Source: Flavobacterium piscis (GTDB lineage: Bacteria; Bacteroidota; Bacteroidia; Flavobacteriales; Flavobacteriaceae). Taken from it: DNA of 64,000 nucleotides. Made by a program: the position numbers and the translations under genes. The stretch's first letter is position 1, and the number at the start of each line of letters is the position of its first letter. Of the stretch, positions 8,769 through 16,598 are shown piece after piece. Under the pieces are notes generated by a model. It made no database searches and was not told where the DNA came from. It worked only from the letters and a program-made list of their open reading frames with translations. The stretch lies in NCBI RefSeq assembly GCF_001686925.1, contig NZ_LVEN01000013.1, forward strand, positions 124,001 through 188,000, written 5' to 3'.

Positions 8769-9713
8769 TTATTGATTGTTTTTTACAATTCTGATAGGTA
8801 TTGTATAGCTCCCCTGTGCCGGTATGCCTCTTATTAGTCCCGGATTCCATTTTCCAGCATTTATTATTGTAGTTATCGCTCTTTCGTTTATAACGGTAGT
8901 AAGTCCTTTTAAAACTCTTAGTTCAATCAGGTTTCCTTCTTTATTGATGATAAAATAAATATACACACTTCCAAATGTTTTGTTTTCAGGAAGATATAAA
9001 TTTTGGGAGATGTTCCTGTAAAAAGATTGCATGCCGGATTTTGGTTCGGCTTTCTGAAATATAATTTTATAATGATGACCAATGTTTAAAGAGTCAATGC
9101 TTATGCCGGATATTAGTTTTCCGTTTTCATAATTCTCTGTAAATGCGCATTGAGTCTCTATGCCTTTTCCTTTCCAGATTCCATCAGGGAAACCATCTTT
9201 TATTTTTCCGCTTTGTTCAACTTCCTCGTTTACTTCTTTAAGGTGCCCGTTACCATTAATTACCGTTTGTTCTTTTTCTGGATTCCAAAAGCTATTTACT
9301 TTAAAAACGACTTCGCCTTTTTTCTCAAAATATTCAAGTTCAGATTTTGGGTTTCCATCTTCATACCAATTAAACTCTTTTCCGGTTTTCTTACTATTTG
9401 AATAACTGACCGCTAGTTTTTTATTGCCATTTTCGTAATAATACACAAAAGGCCCTTCTTCTTTAAGAATGTCCCTATCGGATGATGTACCAATCATCTG
9501 TAATTTTTGTGATTTAAAGTAATCCTTAACCGTATAAGTTTTTTTATTACTGGAATAATATTCTTTAATTACCCTTATGTATTTGTAGTCTTCATCTGTT
9601 GTTTCTATAGAGCTAGAATCTAGATAAATAACTTTGTCTGAAGTGACAGTATTTTGAGAAAATAATTTTGCTGAAATGATGAAGAAAAGAAAAACGCGTA
9701 AAATTAGTTTCAT
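8769..9713 (-). CDS. Secreted protein with MORN/YwqK-like repeats and a TonB-C-like end
   Basis: A 314-residue exported protein. A signal peptide spans about 1-19 (LFFIISAKLFSQ). Residues about 85-200 carry repeats of the YYYENGNKK / WYEDGNPKSE type, as in MORN/YwqK-like proteins. The last 80 residues (VYIYFIINKEGNLIELRVLKG to the C-terminus) resemble the TonB C-terminal domain of Bacteroidota 'energy transducer' proteins. It lacks an N-terminal membrane anchor and a proline-rich linker, so it is unlikely to be a working TonB. It may act in the periplasm. Function is unknown. Confidence 0.65.
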   Translation of the reverse strand: MKLILRVFLFFIISAKLFSQNTVTSDKVIYLDSSSIETTDEDYKYIRVIKEYYSSNKKTYTVKDYFKSQKLQMIGTSSDRDILKEEGPFVYYYENGNKKLAVSYSNSKKTGKEFNWYEDGNPKSELEYFEKKGEVVFKVNSFWNPEKEQTVINGNGHLKEVNEEVEQSGKIKDGFPDGIWKGKGIETQCAFTENYENGKLISGISIDSLNIGHHYKIIFQKAEPKSGMQSFYRNISQNLYLPENKTFGSVYIYFIINKEGNLIELRVLKGLTTVINERAITTIINAGKWNPGLIRGIPAQGSYTIPIRIVKNNQ

Positions 9714-9751
9714 GAAATGGTTAAAAGTAAAGTTACGCGAATGTATTATTT

Positions 9752-10207
9752 TTAGTACAATTTAGCAACTTCTTGATTTACAAATTCTAAAAAGCGTTCG
9801 TCAGCTTCTGTAAAAGGATCTATAACGTGACTGTCAATGTCAATTTGACCAATATTTTGTCCGTTTACAAATAAAGGAACTACGATTTCAGACTTTACCG
9901 TAAAACTACAGGCGATATAATTATCTTGAGCTGCAACGTCCGGCACTACAAAATTAGCATTGCTTTCTGCAACTTGTCCGCAAATTCCTTTTCCAAACGG
10001 AATTACGGTATGATCTGTTTCTGCGCCTACGTATGGGCCCAAATGCAAAGTTTTGGCTTCGTGATTGGCAAAATAAAAACCAACCCAGTTATAGTATTCT
10101 ACATTTGCATTTAAAAGTTGGCAAATGGCTAATAATTTTTCGTTTCTAACTAATTTTGTGTCAGCTACAATAGCACTTATTTTTGGTTCTAATTCCTGAA
10201 ATGTCAT
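9752..10207 (-). CDS. GAF-domain free methionine-(R)-sulfoxide reductase
   Basis: A cytoplasmic single-GAF-domain enzyme of 151 residues that reduces free methionine-R-sulfoxide to methionine. Family signatures are visible: YNWVGFYF (39-46), GKGICGQV with Cys76, and NYIACSFTVKSEIVVP with Cys100. The spacing between these cysteines (24) matches the last two of the three in E. coli fRMsr. The position matching the first E. coli cysteine is not Cys, as in many homologues. It is divergent from xrtF, and the short gap contains both promoters. The annotation is firm at family level; activity is inferred from the conserved cysteines. Confidence 0.88.
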   Translation of the reverse strand: MTFQELEPKISAIVADTKLVRNEKLLAICQLLNANVEYYNWVGFYFANHEAKTLHLGPYVGAETDHTVIPFGKGICGQVAESNANFVVPDVAAQDNYIACSFTVKSEIVVPLFVNGQNIGQIDIDSHVIDPFTEADERFLEFVNQEVAKLY

Positions 10208-10224
10208 AATCTTAAAATTTTATA

Positions 10225-10264
10225 CAAAAGTATTTAAAGCTAATCTCAAAAATACATAAATTTG
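10225..10264. promoter_or_regulatory. Divergent -7 elements for the fRMsr gene and xrtF
   Basis: The minus strand reads TACTTTTG at 10225-10232, for the GAF-domain gene. The plus strand reads TAAATTTG at 10257-10264, for xrtF. Both match TAnnTTTG exactly. The plus-strand element ends 13 bases before the TTG at 10278, which supports that start and implies a very short leader. Confidence 0.6.
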
Positions 10265-10277
10265 AAAAAAAATTCTG

Positions 10278-10814
10278 TTGAAAAAATACCTCATTCAATT
10301 TAAGCCTTTCCTTATATTTATAAGCACTTTTTTTGCTGCTTATATTGTACTTACATTAATTTATAAATTATATCTCAATACTTTTGAAGCAATTGATGTT
10401 GATGGGATAACAAACATTGTAGGTAAAAATGTGGCGCAATTAATGGATTTATTTAATTGTGACATTAAAATTTATAAAAGCATTACCGATTCATGGTTAG
10501 AGGTTTGGTATAATAAAAAATATCTTGTTCGAATTGTTGAAGGTTGTAATGCTGTGAGCGTTATTATTTTGTTTGTTGCTTTTGTAATTGCTTTTTCAGG
10601 CAAACTTAAAACAACACTACTTTATATATTGTTTGGTATTTTGTTTATTTATACTCTCAATGTTATTCGAATCGCTTTGCTGGTTGTGCTGTTGTTTTAT
10701 TTTCCGCAGTATAATCATTTTTTGCACGGTACTTTATTTCCGCTAATTATTTATGGTGCAGTTTTTATTTTGTGGATTATTTGGGTAAATAAATTTTCAA
10801 AATATGCTAAATAA
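10278..10814 (+). CDS. xrtF: Exosortase family protein XrtF
   Basis: A multi-spanning inner-membrane transpeptidase-like protein of 178 residues. The three exosortase/archaeosortase catalytic residues are present in order: Cys90 (VEGCNAVSV), Arg131 (NVIRIAL) and His147 or His150 (NHFLHGTLF). Exosortases recognise C-terminal sorting tails on secreted proteins and cut and transfer them at the membrane; XrtF is the Flavobacteriia type. Translation must begin at the TTG at 10278, because no in-frame ATG lies between the promoter and the first span. The next gene, overlapping by 11 bases, encodes its usual partner. No obvious substrate with a sorting tail is in the window. Confidence 0.9.
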   Translation: MKKYLIQFKPFLIFISTFFAAYIVLTLIYKLYLNTFEAIDVDGITNIVGKNVAQLMDLFNCDIKIYKSITDSWLEVWYNKKYLVRIVEGCNAVSVIILFVAFVIAFSGKLKTTLLYILFGILFIYTLNVIRIALLVVLLFYFPQYNHFLHGTLFPLIIYGAVFILWIIWVNKFSKYAK

Positions 10815-11250
10815 ATTACTTCAAAATAAAACTAAAATTCTAATTGCAATCTTTATTATATTGTGTTTCGGGATAATACGGACTTTTGAAAGCAAATTGT
10901 TTTATGATCCTTTTTTGGTTTATTTTGAATCTGATTTTAAAGATGCACCTTTTCCCCACATAGATTCTTTTAAACTTTTTTCAGGGCTTTTGTTACGTTA
11001 CTTATTAAATGCTGTTTTGTCGCTAATTCTTATTTATGTACTGTTTCAGGAAGTTGATATTTTGAAGTTTAGCTTATTTTTGTATGCATTTTTTTTGATA
11101 TTGCTTTTAGGGATGTTTGTCGTAATAATTAATTATTTTCAGGATTGGAACTGGCTTCTTTTTTATGTAAGAAGATTTATTATTCAGCCCATCTTTGTAT
11201 TGTTATTTATACCCGCATTTTATTATCAGCAGCAAAATCTTAAAAAATAA
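10804..11250 (+). CDS. Exosortase F system-associated membrane protein
   Basis: A small integral membrane protein of 148 residues with four hydrophobic spans (about 12-27, 62-81, 90-111, 123-141). It starts inside the end of xrtF (11-base overlap), so the two are translationally coupled. The pairing and the topology match the exosortase F system-associated family. Its biochemical role is not known. The conserved-looking FYDPFLVYFESDFK and WNWLLFYVRRFIIQP segments face outside the spans and may contact XrtF or its substrates; that is inference. Confidence 0.82.
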   Translation: MLNKLLQNKTKILIAIFIILCFGIIRTFESKLFYDPFLVYFESDFKDAPFPHIDSFKLFSGLLLRYLLNAVLSLILIYVLFQEVDILKFSLFLYAFFLILLLGMFVVIINYFQDWNWLLFYVRRFIIQPIFVLLFIPAFYYQQQNLKK

Positions 11251-11284
11251 CATTTCATTAGATCTTTTTTTAACTCTTTTTTGG

Positions 11285-11292
11285 TAGTTTTG
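11285..11292 (+). promoter_or_regulatory. -7 element next to the HYC_CC_PP gene start
   Basis: TAGTTTTG matches TAnnTTTG and ends only 4 bases before the ATG at 11297, so transcripts would start at or beside the start codon. The mRNA is predicted to be leaderless or nearly so. Confidence 0.5.
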
Positions 11293-11296
11293 CATC

Positions 11297-11695
11297 ATGA
11301 ATCTAAAAAAGTGCACAGGATTATTTTTAGCGTTCCTATTGTTGGTTTCCAACATTGGGTTTGCTTTTGATGTGCACTATTGCGGTGGCGAAATTGCTTC
11401 TGTTTCATTAAATACTTCAGTTACTGCATCGCCCGAAAAAAAATGTTGTGGTGCATCTGAAAAAAAATCTTCCTGTTGTAAAGACAAAGTAGTTCATTTT
11501 GAGAAAAAATCTGATAATGCTACTATTAAGTTTTTCTTTTTTCAATTTGCTTTTCCGGCTGTAATTCAGGAATTTAAACCAGTTGCTTTTTTATCAATTC
11601 CAAATTTTAAAAGCAATCAGATTATTTCGTATTATTCTGATGCGAATGCACCCCCTTTATTTAAGCTGTATAGCCAATATATTTTTTATTCCTGA
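11297..11695 (+). CDS. HYC_CC_PP family protein
   Basis: A small exported Cys-rich protein of 132 residues. A signal-like hydrophobic N-terminus (about 7-24) is followed by His-Tyr-Cys (27-29), Cys-Cys pairs at 50-51 and 60-61 among lysines, a hydrophobic stretch near 78-92, and Pro-Pro near 119-120 before a short C-terminus. These spaced motifs define the HYC_CC_PP family, named for its sequence only. The neighbours are a TonB receptor with Cys-Cys in its plug and a secreted HMA-domain protein, so periplasmic metal handling, most likely copper, is a reasonable inference. No activity is proven for the family as far as I know. Confidence 0.82.
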   Translation: MNLKKCTGLFLAFLLLVSNIGFAFDVHYCGGEIASVSLNTSVTASPEKKCCGASEKKSSCCKDKVVHFEKKSDNATIKFFFFQFAFPAVIQEFKPVAFLSIPNFKSNQIISYYSDANAPPLFKLYSQYIFYS

Positions 11696-11735
11696 TTTTA
11701 ATGTTTAGAATCAAGCCTTTTATGGTTTGTACTAT

Positions 11736-11777
11736 GCTGTTTTTTATTTAGAAAAAATTCTACAAAACAGCCTTTTT
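11736..11777 (+). terminator. Hairpin with T run between HYC_CC_PP gene and TonB receptor
   Basis: GCTGTTTT (11736-11743) pairs with AAAACAGC (11764-11771), with an inner TAGAA/TTCTA stem, followed by CTTTTT. It lies 25 bases before the receptor start and after the HYC_CC_PP stop. It could separate the two genes or reduce read-through into the receptor. Confidence 0.55.
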
Positions 11778-11801
11778 CTAATTACATTAAAATCTTTTTT
11801 T

Positions 11802-13808
11802 ATGAAAAAAAATATCATGCTTTTGGGTATGGTTTTACTTTCTGTTGCCGCTTTTTCGCAAGAAGATCTGGAGGAAGTAAAAATCACCAAAAAGCAAAAA
11901 GGAATTAAAAAATCCTATACTCTTACTGCCAATACAAGTGTTATTACAAGCAAAGAATTGCTTAAAGCCGCCTGCTGTAATCTGGCTGAAAGTTTTGAGA
12001 CAAACCCATCAATCGATGTGAACTTTTCTGATGCTTTAACCGGGACGAAGCAAATAAAAATGCTGGGTCTAACGAGTCCTTATTTAATGATTACCGAAGA
12101 AAATATTCCTTCGGTTCGTGGGGCTTCTCAGGCTTATGGATTATCATTTACGCCTGGAACCTGGATCGAAAGTGTCCAGATTACCAAAGGTGCCGGAAGC
12201 GTTATCAATGGTTACGAAAGTATTTCGGGCCAAATCAATACAGAACTTTTAAAACCTCTAAACGACATTCCGTTCTTTTTGAATGTTTACGGTTCTACCG
12301 ATGCGCGTTTTGAGGTAAATACTCATTTTAATAGAAAGTTGTCAGACAAATGGGCGACAAGTTTGTTTGTGCACGGAAATGCCCGTGTTGCTAAAAACGA
12401 CATGAACGATGATGGATTTCTGGATAATCCGCTAGGGAAACAAATCAACGTTTTAAACCGTTATCAATATTATAATCCTGAAAGTGGTTTGGTTAGTTTT
12501 ATAAATTTCAGGTACATGAATGATAAAAAACAAACCGGAGAAGTTGATTTTGATAAAGACAGAGATCGCGGAACAACCAATTATTGGGGTTCAGAAATCA
12601 ATACAGAACGTTTTGATGTTTCTACAAAAATTGGCTATGTTTTTAAAGATATGCCTTATCAAAGTATAGGATTTCAGAATGCTTTTAACAGTCATAACCA
12701 AAACTCCTATTTTGGTTTGAACTTGTATGATATTAAGCAGAATAGCTTTTATTCGAATTTAATTTTCAATTCGATTATCAATAATACCATGCACAAGTTC
12801 TCAACCGGTTTAAATTTTACATATGATCAGTATCAGGAATTCGTAAATGTGAATGACTACAGCAGAATTGATAATTCGGTTGGGGCATTCTTTGAATATA
12901 CTTACGACAATACCGATAATTTCAGTTTAATTTTAGGAGGAAGGGTAGACAATCATAATCGTTTGGGATTTTTTGTAACGCCTCGTTTGCATATGAGATA
13001 TAATCCTTGGAAAGATGGAGTAATTCGTTTTTCTGCAGGAAGAGGAAAACGTTCTGCGAATATTTTTGCAGAGAACCAGCAGCTTTTTGCTAGTTCAAGA
13101 ACGTTCTCTATTTTAGACACAAACGGAAAGATTTACGGACTGAATCCGGAAATTGCCTGGAATTATGGTGTGAGTTTTTCTCAGAAGTTCAAACTTTTTA
13201 ATAAAAATGCCGAAGCCGGATTTGATTTCTATCGTACCGATTTTCAAAATCAGGCCGTTGTAGATTTAATGCAAAGTCCGCAGGAAGTTTCTTTTTACAA
13301 TCTTAAAGGAAGTTCTTTTGCGAATAGTTTGCAGGTCGAGTTCAATTATGAACTTATTCATAATTTCAATCTTAGAACGGCATATAAGTATTATGACATT
13401 CAAACCGATTATTTAACAGGCACTTTTCAACGTCCGTTACAGGCCAAGCATCGTTTTTTAGGAAACCTGGAATACGAAACAAATTTAAACGATGGTAAAC
13501 AATGGAAGTTTGATTATACTTTTAACTGGTCAGGAAAACAGCAATTGCCTTACACAGCATCGAATCCTGTAGAAGATCAGTTTCCTGATTTTTCACCTTC
13601 ATATGCTGTTATGAATGTTCAGGTTACAAGAGTTGTTTCTCCTGTTTTAGAAGTCTATGTAGGTGGAGAAAACATAGGGAATTATAAACAACAAAAAGCG
13701 ATTTTAGGTTCTGAAGATCCTTTTGGTCCTAACTTTGATGCTTCTATTGCATATGCACCAATTTTTGGACAAATGTATTATGCAGGATTACGATTTAAAA
13801 TAAAATAA
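11802..13808 (+). CDS. TonB-dependent receptor, probable metal (copper) uptake or sensing
   Basis: A 668-residue outer-membrane beta-barrel receptor, powered by TonB, for import across the outer membrane. The signal peptide ends near residue 20 (AAFSQ). The plug domain (about 40-165) contains AACCNLAESFETNPS with adjacent cysteines at 58-59, then the usual VQITKGAGSVINGYESISGQIN region. The barrel ends in aromatic residues. The open frame extends to 11727, but the ATG at 11802 begins a proper signal peptide. The Cys-Cys plug motif together with the flanking HYC_CC_PP and HMA proteins suggests copper or another soft metal. The receptor family is secure; the substrate is inferred. Confidence 0.88.
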   Translation: MKKNIMLLGMVLLSVAAFSQEDLEEVKITKKQKGIKKSYTLTANTSVITSKELLKAACCNLAESFETNPSIDVNFSDALTGTKQIKMLGLTSPYLMITEENIPSVRGASQAYGLSFTPGTWIESVQITKGAGSVINGYESISGQINTELLKPLNDIPFFLNVYGSTDARFEVNTHFNRKLSDKWATSLFVHGNARVAKNDMNDDGFLDNPLGKQINVLNRYQYYNPESGLVSFINFRYMNDKKQTGEVDFDKDRDRGTTNYWGSEINTERFDVSTKIGYVFKDMPYQSIGFQNAFNSHNQNSYFGLNLYDIKQNSFYSNLIFNSIINNTMHKFSTGLNFTYDQYQEFVNVNDYSRIDNSVGAFFEYTYDNTDNFSLILGGRVDNHNRLGFFVTPRLHMRYNPWKDGVIRFSAGRGKRSANIFAENQQLFASSRTFSILDTNGKIYGLNPEIAWNYGVSFSQKFKLFNKNAEAGFDFYRTDFQNQAVVDLMQSPQEVSFYNLKGSSFANSLQVEFNYELIHNFNLRTAYKYYDIQTDYLTGTFQRPLQAKHRFLGNLEYETNLNDGKQWKFDYTFNWSGKQQLPYTASNPVEDQFPDFSPSYAVMNVQVTRVVSPVLEVYVGGENIGNYKQQKAILGSEDPFGPNFDASIAYAPIFGQMYYAGLRFKIK

Positions 13809-13812
13809 AATC

Positions 13813-13864
13813 AATATCAATTTCAAAAAACAATTTCAAAAAACAATTTCAAAAGTCAATTTTA
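13813..13864. repeat. CAATTTCAAAAAA tandem repeat, copy 2
   Basis: Three near-identical CAATTTCAAAA(AA) units follow a CAATATCAATTT start. The element is related to those at 8299-8326 and 62864-62921. It lies in the gap between the TonB receptor and the HMA gene. Confidence 0.65.
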
Positions 13865-13887
13865 ATAACAATAAATAATAGATAAAA

Positions 13888-14229
13888 ATGAAAAATATAA
13901 TTTTAATTGCATTAGTAACTTTTTTAGGATTTTCGGCTCAGGCTCAAACTAAAAAAAATAAGAATTTAAAATATACTACAGAGGTAAACGGTAATTGTGA
14001 GCAATGTAAAAAACGAATCGAAAAAGCAGCTTTTGCTGTTCCCGGTGTTAAGTCAGCAACATGGGATATTAGCTCACATCAGCTTGCCGTGATTTTAAAT
14101 GAAGAAAAGTCATCTCCTGAAGATTTAAATAAAGCGATTGCTAAAGTAGGGCATGATACTAAGGATGTTAAAGCAACAGATACTGATTATGAAAATTTAC
14201 ATTCTTGCTGCAAGTATGTAAGAGAATAA
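13888..14229 (+). CDS. Secreted heavy-metal-associated (HMA) domain protein
   Basis: A 113-residue exported metallochaperone-like protein. The signal peptide is 1-20 (GFSAQAQ). The HMA fold follows, with the metal-binding Cys37-x-x-Cys40 in NGNCEQCKKRIEKA, then VPGVKSATWDISSHQLAV. The usual Met before the first Cys is replaced by Asn. A second Cys pair (107-108) sits near the C-terminus. HMA domains bind Cu(I) and similar ions and hand them on. It follows the TonB receptor with Cys-Cys in its plug after 79 bases, supporting a three-gene metal module. Its own terminator follows. Confidence 0.85.
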   Translation: MKNIILIALVTFLGFSAQAQTKKNKNLKYTTEVNGNCEQCKKRIEKAAFAVPGVKSATWDISSHQLAVILNEEKSSPEDLNKAIAKVGHDTKDVKATDTDYENLHSCCKYVRE

Positions 14230-14239
14230 TTATCTTACG

Positions 14240-14264
14240 AGCCCAAGTGTAATCTTGGGCTTTT
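14240..14264 (+). terminator. Intrinsic terminator after the HMA gene
   Basis: AGCCCAAG (14240-14247) pairs with CTTGGGCT (14254-14261) around a 6-base loop, followed by a T run. It ends the metal module. Confidence 0.75.
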
Positions 14265-14359
14265 AAATAGTTAATTTATCTTTAAAATATAGCAATTTAT
14301 TGGTGTTGAAGCAAATTATTGTTAATTTCACGAACTTATAAATATAACCAAAAGCATTT

Positions 14360-15040
14360 ATGAATAATTTTGATTGGAGTCAATTAATTAACCCTGAATT
14401 TTACATTACATTAAGCATCGGAGGTGTTCAAATTGGTTTATTTATTGTTTTGTTTATAGTTTTTGCTGAAACAGGACTTTTCGCGGGTTTTTTCCTTCCG
14501 GGAGACAGTTTACTTTTTTTGGCGGGTATTTATAGCCGTGATCTAATGTTGAATGTAGTTGATATTCCAGCTGATTTTATAAATGTATTTGTGCTTTCTA
14601 CTCTTGTTGCCATAATGGGGGTTTTGGGAAATATGACAGGATATTGGTTTGGAGCTAAAAGCGGATATTATTTGTTTAAAAAAGAAGATTCATTTTGGTT
14701 TAAGAAAAAATATCTTTTACAATCTAAAGATTTCTTTGAAAAGTATGGTGGTAAAGCGATTATTTATGCGCGTTTTCTTCCAATTTTCAGAACATTTGCT
14801 CCAATCATTGCGGGTATAGTTTCTATGGATAAAAAGAAGTTCATGTTTTATAATGTCCTGAGTTCTTTTTTATGGTCCTTTATCCTAATTTTTGCAGGTC
14901 ATTATTTATATGGAGTGTTTTTAAAGCAAGGAATCGATTTAAAGCACCATATCGAATATATCATTATCATAATTGTTATTATCTCTACGTTCCCGGTTTT
15001 AGTAAAGCTTTTAAAGAAAAGACCAAGCGAAAAGATATAA
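14360..15040 (+). CDS. DedA family membrane protein
   Basis: An inner-membrane protein of 226 residues. DedA proteins help recycle or flip polyprenyl phosphate and other lipids. Family signatures are visible: ETGLFAGFFLPGDSLLFLAG (about 37-56), GYWFGAKSGYYLFKK (about 98-112), and YGGKAIIYARFLPIFRTFAPIIAGI (about 135-159), including the conserved Arg residues. Hydrophobic spans lie near 20-38, 43-58, 73-95, 150-185 and 198-215. It is a single gene with its own terminator. Its exact substrate cannot be read from sequence. Confidence 0.92.
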   Translation: MNNFDWSQLINPEFYITLSIGGVQIGLFIVLFIVFAETGLFAGFFLPGDSLLFLAGIYSRDLMLNVVDIPADFINVFVLSTLVAIMGVLGNMTGYWFGAKSGYYLFKKEDSFWFKKKYLLQSKDFFEKYGGKAIIYARFLPIFRTFAPIIAGIVSMDKKKFMFYNVLSSFLWSFILIFAGHYLYGVFLKQGIDLKHHIEYIIIIIVIISTFPVLVKLLKKRPSEKI

Positions 15041-15055
15041 TTAATATATAAATAC

Positions 15056-15090
15056 AAAAAAGTCCGAAGTTCTGAACTTCGGACTTTTTT
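15056..15090 (+). terminator. Strong intrinsic terminator after dedA
   Basis: AAAAGTCCGAAGTTC pairs with GAACTTCGGACTTTT around a one-to-three-base loop, with A and T runs on both sides. It should work in both directions. Confidence 0.85.
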
Positions 15091-15348
15091 TATGCCTGAA
15101 TATGATTTTTAAACATTGTCAACATTGAAGTGATTTGAAATGCACGATTATCTTATTATGATACTTAATCCTAGGTTGAAGCTTTGCACAGCTCACAGCT
15201 ATATTTAAAATTATTCTTTTTTTAATTTAAGTTAATGTGTTTTTTAGGCGTGAATGTATTAAATGCTATAGAAACGACTTAACTTAAAATCCTAAATTTT
15301 CAATTGGAATTTGGAATTTTTGTATTGAATTTTTTCAAAAAAAAAAGC
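15091..15348. other. Intergenic stretch between dedA and rodA, no gene seen
   Basis: These 258 bases hold no convincing ORF or RNA gene. The right end (about 15293-15350) is a low-complexity run (CAATTGGAATTTGGAATTTTTG) of the kind often seen between Flavobacterium genes. Confidence 0.5.
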
Positions 15349-16584
15349 CTACCATTCATTTACCTTATTAGCATCCATTTTTAAGAAGATAAACAATAAA
15401 ATGGTGAATCCCCAAAGTCCGGAACCTCCATATGAAAAGAAGGGAAGAGGAACCCCAATAGTTGGAAAAATCCCTATAACCATTGCAATGTTTACAAAAA
15501 AGTGCGTAAATAAAATTCCTGCAACACAATACCCGTAAACTCTGCTGAATTTTGTTTTTTGTCTTTCGGCCAAGTAAATTACTCTTAGTAATAAACCAAC
15601 AAAAAGCGCAATAACAACAATTGAACCTGCAAAACCCCATTCTTCACCAACAGTTGTAAAAATATAATCTGTATGTTGCTCAGGAACAAATCCTCCTTTG
15701 GTTTGTGTTCCTTCTAAGAAACCTTTTCCAATCCATCCTCCGGATCCAATAGCAATTTCTGATTGGTTGGTGTTATATCCAATACCTTTCATATCGACTG
15801 TTTTTCCTAATAATATATTAAAACGGTCACGGTGGTGCTGTTTAAAGATATTATCAAAAACATAATCTACAGATAGTACAAAAGCCGAGATGACAGCGAG
15901 TAATATAGCACTTAAAATAATGTTTCGGTCAACGGCCCGGCCTTTAAAATGTATGATAATTAAAACCCCCAGCGCAATTAATATAACCGCGTAAGGTTCT
16001 AAGATAAGCGTTAAAACGAATAATATAATAGTTATAAAACCAGTCCAGACATACCATGATGGTAATCCTTCTCTGTAAAGAACCACAATAAAAATACTGT
16101 AGATCAAAGCACTTCCGGGATCGGGTTGAGGTAAGATCAATAATACTGGTAGAAAAACAATAGCCAAAGCCTGAACCTGTCTGTTTACTTCTTTGAGGTT
16201 AATCTGTGTATCACTTAAATATTTTGCTAATGCCAATGCTGTAGCGGCTTTTGCAAACTCGGAAGGCTGTATTGTAAAACTCCCTATTGCATACCAGCAT
16301 CTTTGGCCGGCAATGGTTTTTCCAAAAAGAAACAAACCGGCTAACGAAAGTAAAGAAACCCCAAAAATGATACTGGCGTATTTTTCGTAAAATTTTCCGT
16401 CGACAAAAAGTACAATAAAAATCAAAGGAATTGTACAGCCAATAAAAATTAATTGTTTTTGATAGGTTCCGTCTGTTGATAATAATGATGACGAATAGAT
16501 ATTTAACCACCCTAGTATTACTAACGCACTGTAGATAAAAACACTTATCCAGTCAATGTTATTTTTTACACTTTGATTTCTCAT
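15349..16584 (-). CDS. rodA: Rod shape-determining protein RodA (SEDS peptidoglycan polymerase)
   Basis: RodA polymerises lipid II into glycan strands for side-wall growth and works with the transpeptidase PBP2. The 411-residue product has about ten membrane spans and SEDS signatures: GQRCWYAIGSFTIQPSEFAK (about 92-111) and LPQPDPGSALIY (about 150-161), with the conserved Asp in the latter. It also has HTDYIFTTVGEEWGF (about 305-319) and GVPLPFFSYGGSGL near the C-terminus. It is last in the mreBCD-mrdA-rodA operon, 14 bases after mrdA. Confidence 0.97.
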   Translation of the reverse strand: MRNQSVKNNIDWISVFIYSALVILGWLNIYSSSLLSTDGTYQKQLIFIGCTIPLIFIVLFVDGKFYEKYASIIFGVSLLSLAGLFLFGKTIAGQRCWYAIGSFTIQPSEFAKAATALALAKYLSDTQINLKEVNRQVQALAIVFLPVLLILPQPDPGSALIYSIFIVVLYREGLPSWYVWTGFITIILFVLTLILEPYAVILIALGVLIIIHFKGRAVDRNIILSAILLAVISAFVLSVDYVFDNIFKQHHRDRFNILLGKTVDMKGIGYNTNQSEIAIGSGGWIGKGFLEGTQTKGGFVPEQHTDYIFTTVGEEWGFAGSIVVIALFVGLLLRVIYLAERQKTKFSRVYGYCVAGILFTHFFVNIAMVIGIFPTIGVPLPFFSYGGSGLWGFTILLFIFLKMDANKVNEW

Positions 16585-16598
16585 TTGAAATAATATTG

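Noticed and set aside
9150..9405. Two overlapping plus-strand ORFs of 81-83 residues
   Set aside because: They are antisense to the TonB-C-like protein, Phe-rich and in two frames over the same bases.
8769..9713. TonB protein
   Set aside because: The C-terminal domain is TonB-like, but the N-terminus is a cleavable signal peptide and there is no membrane anchor or Pro-rich linker.
13813..13864. Possible CRISPR-like array
   Set aside because: The units are about 13 bases, contiguous and without spacers, and there are no cas genes.
15368..16510. ORFs of 90 and 99 residues on the minus strand inside rodA
   Set aside because: They are shifted frames of rodA. The real frame is intact through all SEDS motifs, so there is no frameshift.
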